Virus record (IMG/VR): IMGVR_UViG_3300034152_000329
Location: 1-30,824 of that record
Reading direction: 5' to 3' (one strand)
Source of the DNA: a virus
Length of the DNA: 30,824 bases
Shown here: positions 22,897 to 30,263 of the stretch, piece after piece
Numbering within the stretch: position 1 is the first letter of the stretch
Layout: each line of letters starts with the position of its first letter
Made by a program: the position numbers and the translations under genes
Notes under the pieces: model-generated
Told to the model about the DNA's origin: nothing
Seen by the model: only the letters and a program-made list of their open reading frames with translations
Database searches by the model: none

Positions 22897-23406
22897 CTAC
22901 CCCCTGTCGGCGTACCCGGACGCCGTAGTGAGCCCCGCGAGCTTCCGGTCAGCGACCGGGTACTCCGGTGGCGAGTACAGGGCGGAGCCGGAGAACGACT
23001 TCGACTCCTCGATCGGTCCGACCTTCTCCCGCTTAGAGGAGACGGTGCGGCCGGAGACGTCCCTCTCCGGCGTAGGGTCGAGGTCGCCGGAGAGGGCGAT
23101 GAGGGCGTACTCTGAGCACGCCTCCTTAACCTTGGTCGGGACGCCGGTCCAGACGTATCCCTGAGAGTCTTCCGCGTCGCGTCGCGGCCACTCCGTCGCC
23201 TGATCCCTCGTGAGACGGACGCCGACGAACTCCCACCGGTCGTCCAGGTAGTCGGTAGCGGTAACGATCGCCTTCTCGATCTCCCCGCCGCCGCCGTCGA
23301 AGTCGTTGTCCCGCGCCTTGTGATATGCCTTGAACTCGGCTACAGTTACGTAGGCGTTAGCGTTGTCGATCGTCCCGCCGTCGTTCTGTACGAAGAAGTC
23401 AGCCAT
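22897..23406 (-). CDS. DnaT-like head-tail adaptor protein
   Basis: This 169-residue protein has the typical adaptor layout. The N-terminal IDNANAYVTVAEFKAYHKARDND is followed by helices (EIEKAIVTATDYLDD) and RWEFVGVRLTRDQATEWPRRDAEDSQGYVWTGVPTKVKEACSEYALI, a pattern of phage DnaT-like putative adaptors. The C-terminal part carries KREKVGPIEESKSFSG, which probably packs on the portal ring. It has a weak AGGTGA site and follows the small beta protein after 7 bases. In the capsid it would connect the portal to the neck. Confidence 0.85.
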   Translation of the reverse strand: MADFFVQNDGGTIDNANAYVTVAEFKAYHKARDNDFDGGGGEIEKAIVTATDYLDDRWEFVGVRLTRDQATEWPRRDAEDSQGYVWTGVPTKVKEACSEYALIALSGDLDPTPERDVSGRTVSSKREKVGPIEESKSFSGSALYSPPEYPVADRKLAGLTTASGYADRG

Positions 23407-23413
23407 GGGTCAC

Positions 23414-23761
23414 CTACTTCGTTATGTCCTGCGAGATCTCGAACTCCCCTTTGAGAATCGTCCGGATCTTGCTCGCGTCGTCTGTCATCTGCACGTCGTA
23501 GAAGTACGTATCAGGCTCCTGATCCGCCTGAAGCGCCGTCGGCTCGAACGAGACGATCCCGTTCGGACCGTCGACGATCGTACCCGAGAGCTGGAAGAGG
23601 TTCTCACTCGCGTCAGCGGGGTCTGAACTCGGATCCACGGTGAGGACGAAGGCGTATAGCGAGATATCGATCGCGTTCCCGTCCCCGTCCGTTATCGTCA
23701 GCGTGAACGGGTACGTATCGCCGCGCTTGCGGCAGATGTCTTGCTCCTGCGGGCAGGCCAT
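23414..23761 (-). CDS. Small beta-sandwich protein (BppU N-terminal-like)
   Basis: This 115-residue protein starts MACPQEQDICRKRGDTYPFTL, where RGDTYPFTLTITDGDGNAIDI resembles the first strands of phage BppU-type N-terminal domains. Further strands run through YAFVLTVDPSS, IVSFEPTALQA, TYFYDVQMTDD and the end ILKGEFEISQDIT. Two cysteines lie near the N-terminus. It sits one base after the 62-residue gene, among virion accessory genes, and is probably a structural or decoration component. Confidence 0.78.
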   Translation of the reverse strand: MACPQEQDICRKRGDTYPFTLTITDGDGNAIDISLYAFVLTVDPSSDPADASENLFQLSGTIVDGPNGIVSFEPTALQADQEPDTYFYDVQMTDDASKIRTILKGEFEISQDITK

Positions 23762-23762
23762 A

Positions 23763-23951
23763 TCAGACTCCTGTCTCTATCTCTTCCGGATCGATCGCGA
23801 CTGTAATCGTCGAATCCGTTACTACCACCGTAATCGAGTCCTCTTCCAGCGTAGCCGTGAGAGGTCCCTGAACTATAGTCGTGCTCGTCGGCGTCGGCGG
23901 GAAGACCTGGTTCCGAGTGAATATCGGGTAGATACTTATCGGATCTGCCAT
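23763..23951 (-). CDS. Small beta-rich hypothetical protein
   Basis: This 62-residue protein is rich in Thr, Val and Ile, with a Pro-rich start (PISIYPIFTRNQVFPPTPTSTT) and regular strands (GPLTATLEEDSITVVVTDSTITVAI). It has no signal or membrane segment. Its ATG overlaps the previous stop (TGATG), so it is translationally coupled to the repeat-fibre gene. It may be a small virion component. No family was recognised. Confidence 0.7.
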   Translation of the reverse strand: MADPISIYPIFTRNQVFPPTPTSTTIVQGPLTATLEEDSITVVVTDSTITVAIDPEEIETGV

Positions 23952-24994
23952 CAGGGAGTCCTCTCCCGCCGGTCCGGCGTAACGGTAAACGTGAAGGCCG
24001 GCGTCGTGTCGTCGTCCTCGTAGACCGTTATCAGCGTATCGCTGGCGTTCACTACCACGCGGTTCGTCGTAACCTTCCGGATCTTCTCCGCGGCGGCGAG
24101 GATCGTGACGAGGTCGTCGAGGTACGCCGCGCGGGCGGCGGTGTAGCCCTGGGCCGTCATGGCGGTCTGGACGTCCGCGATCGTGATATCGTTTAGCGCG
24201 GCGATCGCGGAGATTACCGCGGAGATCGTCGCGTCGAGGTTGTCGAGGTTCCCGGCTCGACCGGCCGTATAGCCCTGCGCTGTAAGAGCCGCCTGTACGT
24301 CCGCCTGCGAGAGATCGTTCAGCGCGGCGATCGCGGAGATTACCGCGGAGATCGCGGCGTCGAGGTTGTCGAGGTTCAGCGCCCGCCCAGAGGTGTAGCC
24401 CTGGGCGGTCAGCGCCGCCTGAACGTCCGCCTGCGAGAGGTCATTGAGGGCGCCGATCGCGGCGGTAACCGCAGAGATCGCCGCGTCGAGGTTGTCGAGG
24501 TTCCCGGCGCGCGCTACCGTATACCCCTGGTTATCCATGGCAGTCTGGACGTCCGCGACGCTGAGATCGTTTAGCGCCCCGATCGCGGTCGTGATGTTGC
24601 TCTCCGTCGTGGAGAGGGCCTGGTCGATGTCGTCTACGAAACCGCCGACCTTGATCTCCCCGACCAGCGGGAGGTTCGCCGCGTCCGTCCCGGGAGACTG
24701 GTCGACCCGGACCTCGTACGTATCGTCCGCAGCGGCGTTCGTGATCGCGCTCGTATCGAAGTCGGAGTGATACGTCCCGGGGTCGTTCGTAGCGTCGGTC
24801 TCCGTCATCTGCTCCTGTCGGGTGGTCCAGCCGGACGCCTTGAACGTGTCGTCGCTGAAGTCGTACCACTGCCCGTCGCTTACCCTACGGATCGAGAGCA
24901 GGATATCCGTTTTCCCGGTGAGAGGGTCGAGAGAGCCGTCGAGAACGACGGCCTCGATCCGCTCCGTATCTCCCGTTTGTATTCGTACGCTCAC
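23951..24994 (-). CDS. Fibre-like protein with four 42-residue repeats
   Basis: The protein has 347 residues from GTG 24994, which overlaps the TGA of the zinc-ribbon gene (GTGA). A longer in-frame start at 25363 is rejected because its extra part shadows that gene. Residues 1-115 form a beta head (RIEAVVLDGSLDPLTGKTDI; DDTYEVRVDQSPG) of the type found in phage fibre and baseplate proteins. Residues about 137-302 consist of four repeats (AIGALNDLS.ADVQTA...GYT..RA.NLDNLDAAISAV). A C-terminal beta motif follows (RVVVNASDTLITVYEDDDTTPAFTFTVT). The NLDNLDAAIS motif is common in phage fibre proteins that form trimers. It may be a head or tail fibre. Confidence 0.85.
   Translation of the reverse strand: MSVRIQTGDTERIEAVVLDGSLDPLTGKTDILLSIRRVSDGQWYDFSDDTFKASGWTTRQEQMTETDATNDPGTYHSDFDTSAITNAAADDTYEVRVDQSPGTDAANLPLVGEIKVGGFVDDIDQALSTTESNITTAIGALNDLSVADVQTAMDNQGYTVARAGNLDNLDAAISAVTAAIGALNDLSQADVQAALTAQGYTSGRALNLDNLDAAISAVISAIAALNDLSQADVQAALTAQGYTAGRAGNLDNLDATISAVISAIAALNDITIADVQTAMTAQGYTAARAAYLDDLVTILAAAEKIRKVTTNRVVVNASDTLITVYEDDDTTPAFTFTVTPDRRERTP
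24083..24586. repeat. Four tandem 126-bp repeats in the fibre gene
   Basis: The repeat period is exactly 126 bp: the GYT-coding landmarks lie at 24141, 24267, 24393 and 24519. The second and third units are closest to each other at DNA level. The outer units diverge, as expected for repeat expansion by unequal recombination. Copy number may vary between relatives. Confidence 0.9.
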
Positions 24995-25473
24995 GGCTCT
25001 ACGTCCAGTAGCTTCTTCGGCTCCCAGGTCTCCGGGTCGGGAACCTCCTCGGTCGTGAGGAACCCGTAGGCGATCGCGGCGATCGCCCCCCTGATCATGT
25101 CGTTCGGCGAGTCGAGGGTGACCAGCCGGGTCCACCCGTCGTACGGGGAGATCGTGCCGCCGCAGCCGGCGCACTCGCCCGAGGTGGCGGGAGCCCACGC
25201 GCCGCAGTCTCCGCACTTCCCGAGCGCCATACCGGGCTGGAGAGGGTTCATGCCGTTCTCGATCTTCAGGTACGTGAAGACGTCCTCGCCCGTATCCGGA
25301 TCCCGGTGCTGTATGAACGACGACTCGTCTGCCGGATTCGTCAGGCGGCCGATCGTGAGCCAAAACTCCACCCAGCGCTGGCCTATGTACGGGTTCTCCT
25401 CGATCTTAATAGAGGCGATCCGAACGCGGTCGAGCGTCTGGGATACCTTCGGGCTCCTAAGCAGCTTTGACAT
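24991..25473 (-). CDS. Zinc-ribbon protein of unknown function
   Basis: This 160-residue protein starts at ATG 25473 with GAGAGG about 9 bases ahead. It overlaps the glycosyltransferase 3' end by 17 bases. Residues about 88-106 contain CGDCGAWAPATSGECAGCG, two CxxC knuckles that probably bind one zinc ion. An N-terminal part (VSQTLDRVRIASIKIEENPYIGQRWVEFWLTIGRL) and a C-terminal helix (RGAIAAIAYGFLTTEEVPD) flank it. An in-frame upstream start at 25614 would add only Arg/Ser-rich shadow sequence. The setting between the glycosyltransferase and a fibre gene suggests a structural or modification role, but I do not recognise the family. Confidence 0.8.
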   Translation of the reverse strand: MSKLLRSPKVSQTLDRVRIASIKIEENPYIGQRWVEFWLTIGRLTNPADESSFIQHRDPDTGEDVFTYLKIENGMNPLQPGMALGKCGDCGAWAPATSGECAGCGGTISPYDGWTRLVTLDSPNDMIRGAIAAIAYGFLTTEEVPDPETWEPKKLLDVEP

Positions 25474-26674
25474 TCTCGTATACCTCTCTCGTCTTGGCGG
25501 CCGCGTCCTGCCAGGTAAAGTCCTCGACCCGCTGGAGTCCGAGAGCCGAGAGCTCAGCCTTCGCGGGTCTATTATACCGTAAGAAGGTGAGCGCCTCGAC
25601 GATATCGGAAGCACTTCCGGGCTCGATTATCAGGGAGAACTCCTGATCGTCCTCGGTAACGATCTCGCCGAGGCCCTCGACCTCCGTAGAGATCAGCGGT
25701 ACGCCGGCGGCCATGAACTCCAAGGCGACGATCCCGAACGGCTCGTTGATCGACGGCATGAGCCCGACGTCGGCGGCGGAGTAGAGCCCGCGGAGATCGG
25801 CGTCGTCGTCCTGGAACCCGACCCACTTGACCCGCTCCGGGAACTCCTCGCAGAGCTTCCGGAGCCGATGCGTAACGTCCCACCGCTCCTTATCCTCCTC
25901 AGTGTTAGCGTTTACCTCACCGGCAACGACGATCTGATATCCCGTATCCCGCGTCTCGACGGCGTCCAGGAGGGGTCGGATACCCTTCATGTCGGCGATC
26001 CGGCCAACGAAGAGCGCGATCGGGCGATTTAGGTCCGCGAGGCCGTACTTCTCAAGAACACGCGCCGCGAGAACCGGATCCCGAGCCCACTCCCGCGCGC
26101 GGATCCCGTTATGTATCACGTTTACGGGCCGGTCCGTCATGAAGACCCGCCGCGCCGTCCGCTCGTAGGCGCGGGAGCAGAGGATCAGCTCGTCGACGCC
26201 GACTACCAGGTGCCCCTCCTGCTGCATGAGGTAGAGGTCCGTCTCCTGGTACTTCGTCTCGGTGGTCCATTCCTGGAGCGTAAGGTCGGTGATACAGAGG
26301 TGCATGGTCCCGACGAGAGGGACGTCGAGGGCGTCTCGGGCGACCCGCGCGACCTGGAGGGCGTTCCACTCGTGAACGTGTACGACGTCCCAGCGGCGCC
26401 CCTGAGCGATCAGCCGGGCGAGGGTCTTCGTGAGCTGGATATCGGCGACGAGGAGGCTCGACATATCGGGCTGGCGAGGCTTCCAGCAGACGAGCTTATC
26501 GGCGTGGTGCTTCTGGCAGCCGAGGTACTCCGTCGTTCCCTCCGCCGGCCCGGAGGTGAGGATATCCACGGAGACGCCCTGCTCCGCCATGGCCCGGTAG
26601 AGCTCCCGGACGTGGCGCCCCATGCCGCCGAGGATCCACTCCGGGTCCTCCTGACAGATCGCCAGTACTCTCAT
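25457..26674 (-). CDS. GT4/GT-B family glycosyltransferase
   Basis: This 405-residue protein has both GT-B halves. The N-terminal part has GGMGRHVRELYRAMAEQGVSVDILT (about 16-40), the acceptor side. The C-terminal part has ALFVGRIADMKGIRPLLDAV (about 225-244) and the nucleotide-sugar motif PSINEPFGIVALEFMAAGVPLI (about 316-337). The E(x7)E pattern is represented by EPFGIVALE. The layout resembles glycogen/starch-synthase-like GT4 enzymes that use ADP- or UDP-sugars. The GAGGAG site is 9 bases before the ATG. It is embedded among virion protein genes rather than in DNA metabolism, so its likely substrates are virion proteins (fibres, the three related small proteins) or the host surface. Glycosylation of phage DNA is an alternative. 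Confidence 0.92.
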   Translation of the reverse strand: MRVLAICQEDPEWILGGMGRHVRELYRAMAEQGVSVDILTSGPAEGTTEYLGCQKHHADKLVCWKPRQPDMSSLLVADIQLTKTLARLIAQGRRWDVVHVHEWNALQVARVARDALDVPLVGTMHLCITDLTLQEWTTETKYQETDLYLMQQEGHLVVGVDELILCSRAYERTARRVFMTDRPVNVIHNGIRAREWARDPVLAARVLEKYGLADLNRPIALFVGRIADMKGIRPLLDAVETRDTGYQIVVAGEVNANTEEDKERWDVTHRLRKLCEEFPERVKWVGFQDDDADLRGLYSAADVGLMPSINEPFGIVALEFMAAGVPLISTEVEGLGEIVTEDDQEFSLIIEPGSASDIVEALTFLRYNRPAKAELSALGLQRVEDFTWQDAAAKTREVYENVKAA

Positions 26675-26686
26675 TCTCGGGTCTCC

Positions 26687-27211
26687 TCAGTATAGGATCG
26701 CGACCTCGCCCCAGCAGTTCAGGGTCCGGAGGCCGGCGGAGTAGTTCGTCCAGACCGTCCGGAATACCCGCGTCGTTCCCGGCACGGTCTCGTAAAGGTA
26801 CGCCTCGGTGAGCGATACGTCGGCGCCGGTAGACGCGAAGACCTTGTGGGAGAGGTTCAGCGCGCTCGCCCGCTTCGTGTAAACCGCGTTGTACGACGAA
26901 CTCGAGATCGTGCCGTGACCGCCCGTGGAGCAGGTCGAGGCGTCGAACTGGTTCCGGGTAGCGATCCCGACTACGCCGGCCTTCCCGCCGCCCTCGGCGG
27001 TCGTATTTGAGCTCCGGAACGAGAAGAGAACTGCCTGCGCCGCGTACGGGATCACGATGTCCCACTCGTCCGGCCCACCGGGGAGCGGGTAGACGGTGAG
27101 GGTAGTGTTAGCGACCTCGAGGTTCCCCGGCCGAACGTGGTGCTGGTCCGTGGAGACGTTCGTCAGCGCCGCGTGGGCGAGCGGGTGGCGGAGGAAGTCC
27201 CGGAGTCTCAC
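26687..27211 (-). CDS. Related small virion protein 3 (DQHH-type)
   Basis: This 174-residue protein has an N-terminus MRLRDFLRHPLAHAALTNVSTDQHHVRPG, in which STDQHH corresponds to the DxxxDHH motifs of the next two genes. A beta domain follows (VANTTLTVYPLPGG; ALNLSHKVFASTGADVSLTEAY), and the C-terminus (RVFRTVWTNYSAGLRTLNCWGEVAILY) matches theirs in pattern. N-terminal (S/D)xxDHH motifs are common in phage fibre or collar proteins. It shares ATGA with the preceding gene and stands just before the glycosyltransferase gene, after 12 bases. It is probably a fibre or head-decoration protein. Confidence 0.78.
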   Translation of the reverse strand: MRLRDFLRHPLAHAALTNVSTDQHHVRPGNLEVANTTLTVYPLPGGPDEWDIVIPYAAQAVLFSFRSSNTTAEGGGKAGVVGIATRNQFDASTCSTGGHGTISSSSYNAVYTKRASALNLSHKVFASTGADVSLTEAYLYETVPGTTRVFRTVWTNYSAGLRTLNCWGEVAILY

Positions 27212-27690
27212 TTCACCACCACGGAGCCGTAGCAGCTCATAAATCGAGTAACCGCGGCGGCGTTGTAGAACTCCAGCACGGCGTCGGAGCCGTCGATGTA
27301 GGCGTTCCGCAGGCGTACCCCGCCGCCGAACATCGGGGGCGTAAGGTACGCGTCGCCGTGGAGGCGTGAGTACCCGCCCATGTAGCTCGTTACGTACCCG
27401 CTCCCGTACGGCTTGATACCGATCCCGCTACATTCTCCCGCGGAGTCGCCAGCCACGACGAATACCCCGGTATGTCCCTGGATATCGACGTTCTCATCGC
27501 CCCTGAGGATCGCCCGGAGCGTCTTGTGACCGGGCTGCCCGAGAGGCTCGCGGTGCTCCCACGCAGAGCTCGCTGGGATCGACTGCGAGTTCACTATAAC
27601 GTCGTAGTACACGACTGACGGGTGGTGATCGTCCTCACCGACGTCCAGCAGCATGTCGTGATCTGTGACGATCTGCTCTCCGAGTCTCAT
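27208..27690 (-). CDS. Related small virion protein 2 (DHH-type)
   Basis: This 160-residue protein starts MRLGEQIVTDHDMLLDVGEDDHH. The DVGEDDHH motif matches that of the first family member (DVGAHDHH). A beta domain with TGVFVVAGDSAG, GYSRLHGDAYLTPPMFGGGVRL and AYIDGSDAVLEFYNAAA follows, ending SCYGSVVVK, in parallel with the ends of the other two. It starts one base after the previous stop. The three genes are a tandem family whose members differ mainly in the middle, consistent with different surface exposure. The role is probably fibre or decoration. Confidence 0.78.
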   Translation of the reverse strand: MRLGEQIVTDHDMLLDVGEDDHHPSVVYYDVIVNSQSIPASSAWEHREPLGQPGHKTLRAILRGDENVDIQGHTGVFVVAGDSAGECSGIGIKPYGSGYVTSYMGGYSRLHGDAYLTPPMFGGGVRLRNAYIDGSDAVLEFYNAAAVTRFMSCYGSVVVK

Positions 27691-27691
27691 G

Positions 27692-28207
27692 TCACCATAC
27701 CAGGGCTTGGCCCTTGACCCAGAGGGTCGCCGAGCCCCCGAAGTAGTTCCTGAACGTAATCCGGAGGATGCTCCCCGTGATTACCGCGTCCTGGACGCAG
27801 ATGTACCGGTTTCCGCTCCCCGTGTTAGAGTCGAATATCTTATGCGTAAGGTACGAATCCCCGTTCTGCTTCGAGTACGTCGCGGCGTACACCTTCTTCG
27901 GGCTCGCCGCGTCGCGGATACTGTGACCGACGGCCTCCGAGGAGTCCGTCGTTACGACGAGCTCGGCGCACTCCCGCCAGAGAGCGCTTGAGATCCCGGC
28001 CGGGATCACGGCCGGACCGGTTATCTGGACGCGCGCGAGCTGGTACCCAGTGCGCCCGAGCGGGACGTCGAGGTCGAACGTCGCCCCGGGCGGAAGAGAC
28101 TGGGCAGTGTTGCTGAAGCTGACGGATTCCGGAGCGTTGTGGTGGTCGTGTGCCCCCACGTCGAGGGCCTCGTGGCTTCGGCCGTCCGAGGGTGCCCCCA
28201 GGCGCAT
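27692..28207 (-). CDS. Related small virion protein 1 (DHH-type)
   Basis: This 171-residue protein begins MRLGAPSDGRSHEALDVGAHDHHNAP. The pattern DVG.hDHH is shared with the second gene and, in changed form, the third. A beta-rich middle (PPGATFDLDVPLGRTGYQL; PAVIPAGISSALWRECAELVVT) leads to NGDSYLTHKIFDSNTGSGNRYI. The C-terminus AVITGSILRITFRNYFGGSATLWVKGQALVW ends like the other two. It is the first of three consecutive relatives, right after a 59-residue gene. Fibre or decoration protein is the likely role, inferred from position and motif. Confidence 0.78.
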   Translation of the reverse strand: MRLGAPSDGRSHEALDVGAHDHHNAPESVSFSNTAQSLPPGATFDLDVPLGRTGYQLARVQITGPAVIPAGISSALWRECAELVVTTDSSEAVGHSIRDAASPKKVYAATYSKQNGDSYLTHKIFDSNTGSGNRYICVQDAVITGSILRITFRNYFGGSATLWVKGQALVW

Positions 28208-28211
28208 GGCT

Positions 28212-28391
28212 TCACCTCGCGGGGTCGTAGGTGGATACGTCTACCAGTACCGCGTCCGTCGTGCCGGCCGTCGCCCCGCGCACGTTGACGTGCGCCTGCC
28301 CCTTCGGGGGCGGAGAGACGTCGAGGGAGAACTTCTCTGTAGCCTGAACGTGCGCCTCAGCGAGGATCGTTTCCTTGGACTTCCATGCCAT
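28212..28391 (-). CDS. Small beta-rich protein, 59 residues
   Basis: A short gene runs from ATG 28391 to TGA 28212, with GAGGAG about 10 bases before the start. The protein opens MAWKSKETILAEAHVQATEKF and continues with SLDVSPPPKGQAHVNVRG and TDAVLVDVSTYDPAR. It looks like two or three beta strands with a helix at the start and has no membrane segment. It fills the space between the 61-residue gene and the three related genes, 4 bases ahead of the first. Good ribosome-binding site, codon use like its neighbours and tight packing support it. Function unknown, perhaps a small virion component. Confidence 0.72.
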   Translation of the reverse strand: MAWKSKETILAEAHVQATEKFSLDVSPPPKGQAHVNVRGATAGTTDAVLVDVSTYDPAR

Positions 28392-28415
28392 GTCTCTGAT
28401 TCTCCTCGTCTCTGC

Positions 28416-28601
28416 TTAGGATCTCGGAGCGTCCTTGTCCGTTCCGGAGGGAACGAACCCGCGCTCGCCGAGCTGAAGTTGCTCCATGTCCGCCCCGGTG
28501 AGCTGCCGTACCGGGCGCGCGCCGCGGACGAGTTCTGCGCGGTACTTCGGATTCCCGGTGGCCGACGTCCGACCCGTTGACGTGAACTTGACGAATGCCA
28601 T
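28416..28601 (-). CDS. Small basic hypothetical protein
   Basis: This 61-residue protein starts at ATG 28601 with AAGGGG 4 bases ahead. It is basic at first (FVKFTSTGRTSATGNPKYRAELVRGARPVRQLTG) and ends GERGFVPSGTDKDAPRS. No membrane segment is present. It is the first gene after the strong terminator downstream of the decoration gene, so it depends on read-through or on a promoter not recognised here. No family was recognised. Confidence 0.68.
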   Translation of the reverse strand: MAFVKFTSTGRTSATGNPKYRAELVRGARPVRQLTGADMEQLQLGERGFVPSGTDKDAPRS

Positions 28602-28611
28602 AGAGCCCCTT

Positions 28612-28653
28612 GTATAAAAAGAGAAACGAGGGGAGGCCGGAGCCTCCCCTCGT
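28612..28653 (-). terminator. Rho-independent terminator after the decoration gene
   Basis: ACGAGGGGAGGC (28626-28637) and GCCTCCCCTCGT (28642-28653) pair over 12 perfect bp with a CCGG loop. On the minus strand the stem is followed by TTCTCTTTTTATA. It begins just past the stop codon at 28655 and should end most transcripts that carry the capsid and decoration genes. Confidence 0.87.
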
Positions 28654-28654
28654 C

Positions 28655-29212
28655 TCAGAGCTGCGCGAGGATCGCCGGGATAGCCGTCTCGTCCTCGAGG
28701 ACAACTGACAGCGCGTCCCCCTCGAGCCCCTGATCGGTGATCGCACCGACGAGGTCGCTGAGAGGAGAGTCCGCGTTCGGGAGCCGCGCCTCGACTACGA
28801 GGGTGTGGTCTCCGATCGCGTCGCCGGCAGCCGCTACCTCGAGGGTATTGGTTGCCCCGGTGTACGTCGCGGTAAGTCCCGCGGCGACGAGGAGGGCGGC
28901 GAGGCCGTCCCCGATGTCGTCTACGGTATCGGCCGCGACGCCTGTGTACGTAACGTCGATGATGTCGGCGGAGCCCGCTACGAGCGGGTCGCCGGAGACC
29001 TTCACGTTGTAGGTGAAGCCCGCGTAGTCAGCCGCGACGCCGGCCGTGATCTCCGTCGCCGTAGCGCCGCTCCACGGGGAGTCCCCCGCGTCCTGGGCCG
29101 TGGCGACGCGGATGGCGGCGGCCTCCGAGTCGGCTTCGACGATCGCGGCGGTACGGCCGTCTATGATCGTCGCCCCGAAGGTCTGCGGTCTCTGAAGAAG
29201 GTAGAGAGCCAT
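28655..29212 (-). CDS. Head decoration-like protein
   Basis: This 185-residue protein is acidic and rich in Ala, Gly, Asp, Thr and Val. It starts MALYLLQRPQTFGATIIDGRTAAIVEAD, continues with GFTYNVKVSGDPLVAGSADIIDVTYTGVAADTVDDIGDGLAALLVAAG, and ends LSVVLEDETAIPAILAQL. It is beta-sandwich-like without membrane segments. It follows the major capsid gene and is closed by a strong terminator, so it should be made in amounts close to the capsid protein. That fits a decoration or head-stabilising protein. The family is not certain. Confidence 0.78.
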   Translation of the reverse strand: MALYLLQRPQTFGATIIDGRTAAIVEADSEAAAIRVATAQDAGDSPWSGATATEITAGVAADYAGFTYNVKVSGDPLVAGSADIIDVTYTGVAADTVDDIGDGLAALLVAAGLTATYTGATNTLEVAAAGDAIGDHTLVVEARLPNADSPLSDLVGAITDQGLEGDALSVVLEDETAIPAILAQL

Positions 29213-29309
29213 GTCGTATGCCTTTCGTCGTCAAATGCGGGCCGAGGGCGCCCCGGCTCCCGAGTACAGCCCGGAGAGCCGAGGCGACCAGAGCCCTCTC
29301 TGCCGCGGC

Positions 29310-30263
29310 TCAGTTCGTGATACCGTCCGCTTCCGCCAGACCGAGCTGGCTGAAGTTCGCGAGGCCGCAGTACCACTTGACGCGGGTGATCGTCTCGTCG
29401 CGAGACTCAGACTCGCCGACGGGCACGACGCGGATACCAGCGGCGCCCATGACGCTGAGGCCGGAGATACCCATGCTCCGGGAACCGTCGTCCAGGGTAC
29501 CGAAGTACACGCTGGTCGTGTTGTTGCTTCCGCCCTTCGTGACGTTCGTCGGGATGTTGTCGTTCACGAAGATCGGGATCTTCCTGTACGCGGAGACCTC
29601 AGCGCCCGAGGGGAGGGTCGCGACCTCGTTGATCGCGGCCCCGCCGAGACCACGGAGCAGCGCGAGGTAGCTCCGGTGGGTCCGCGAGTGCATGAGGATG
29701 TAGTCGACGTCCCCGTCCTTGTCCTTGATGAGGTCGATCCCCTCGTCGAGGAAGGCGAAGCTGAGCGGTCCGCCGCTCGCCCCCGTGGCGACGTGCTGGC
29801 TGGCGGCGACGAGGCCGGAGAGCCCCGTGAACTGGCCGTTGGCGCCGGTCCCGTTGATGAACATGTGCCGGAAGATCCGGCCGACGGTCTTGGACTTCGA
29901 GGCGACCTGGGCCACCGTCTGGTCCTGGACGTTGCTCCGGCTCTCCTGGATGAGGCCGTTGACGAACGCGTCGCCGACGATCGTGACCAGGGAGCTCGTA
30001 ACCTGCGTGAACGTAGCCGGCGCGGTACCGTCGGTCGAGGCGTCGATCGGGTTCTCGCCGTCGGAGGCGATCAGGTCGCCGACCTCGGTCACTACGGCGT
30101 TCCCGAGGACGTTCTCCCGGTTATAGGCGAGGGCGTTCCCATCTACCTCGTCGAACGGGAGGAGCTCGTACATGCGGTCAACCGTGACCACGTTCTCGAT
30201 GATTCCCGCCACCAGGAGGTCCTGGCTGAGCTTGGCGGATTCCGCGAGGGTGACACTTGCCAT
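29310..30263 (-). CDS. Major capsid protein (HK97-fold type)
   Basis: This 317-residue protein has TAGGAG 7 bases before the ATG. The N-terminal part (MASVTLAESAKLSQDLLVAGIIENVV, then MYELLPFDEVDGNALAYNREN) is the helix and extended arm known from short HK97-fold coat proteins. The middle carries GRIFRHMFINGTGANGQFTGLSGLV, DYILMHSRTHRSYLALLRGLGG and KIPIFVNDNIP, patterns of the P-domain and A-domain of phage coats. The end has IRVVPVGESESRDETITRVKWYCGLAN. The length fits a non-cleaved coat with a separate scaffold. The gene follows the scaffold-like gene and a structured leader. Confidence 0.92.
   Translation of the reverse strand: MASVTLAESAKLSQDLLVAGIIENVVTVDRMYELLPFDEVDGNALAYNRENVLGNAVVTEVGDLIASDGENPIDASTDGTAPATFTQVTSSLVTIVGDAFVNGLIQESRSNVQDQTVAQVASKSKTVGRIFRHMFINGTGANGQFTGLSGLVAASQHVATGASGGPLSFAFLDEGIDLIKDKDGDVDYILMHSRTHRSYLALLRGLGGAAINEVATLPSGAEVSAYRKIPIFVNDNIPTNVTKGGSNNTTSVYFGTLDDGSRSMGISGLSVMGAAGIRVVPVGESESRDETITRVKWYCGLANFSQLGLAEADGITN

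Noticed and set aside
24995-25363. Extended N-terminus of the fibre-like gene
   Set aside because: The added residues are Arg/Gly/His-rich and shadow the zinc-ribbon gene; GTG 24994 with a GTGA overlap fits better.
25566-25577. TATTATAC -10-like sequence
   Set aside because: It lies inside the glycosyltransferase gene without a -35 or a downstream start on either strand.
25474-25614. Extended N-terminus of the zinc-ribbon gene
   Set aside because: It lies inside the glycosyltransferase gene, is Ser/Arg-rich and lacks a ribosome-binding site.
29213-29309. Terminator between capsid and decoration genes
   Set aside because: A CGGCTC/GAGCCG pairing exists (29254-29281), but there is no U-run and the loop is long; nothing else is visible in the 97 bases.
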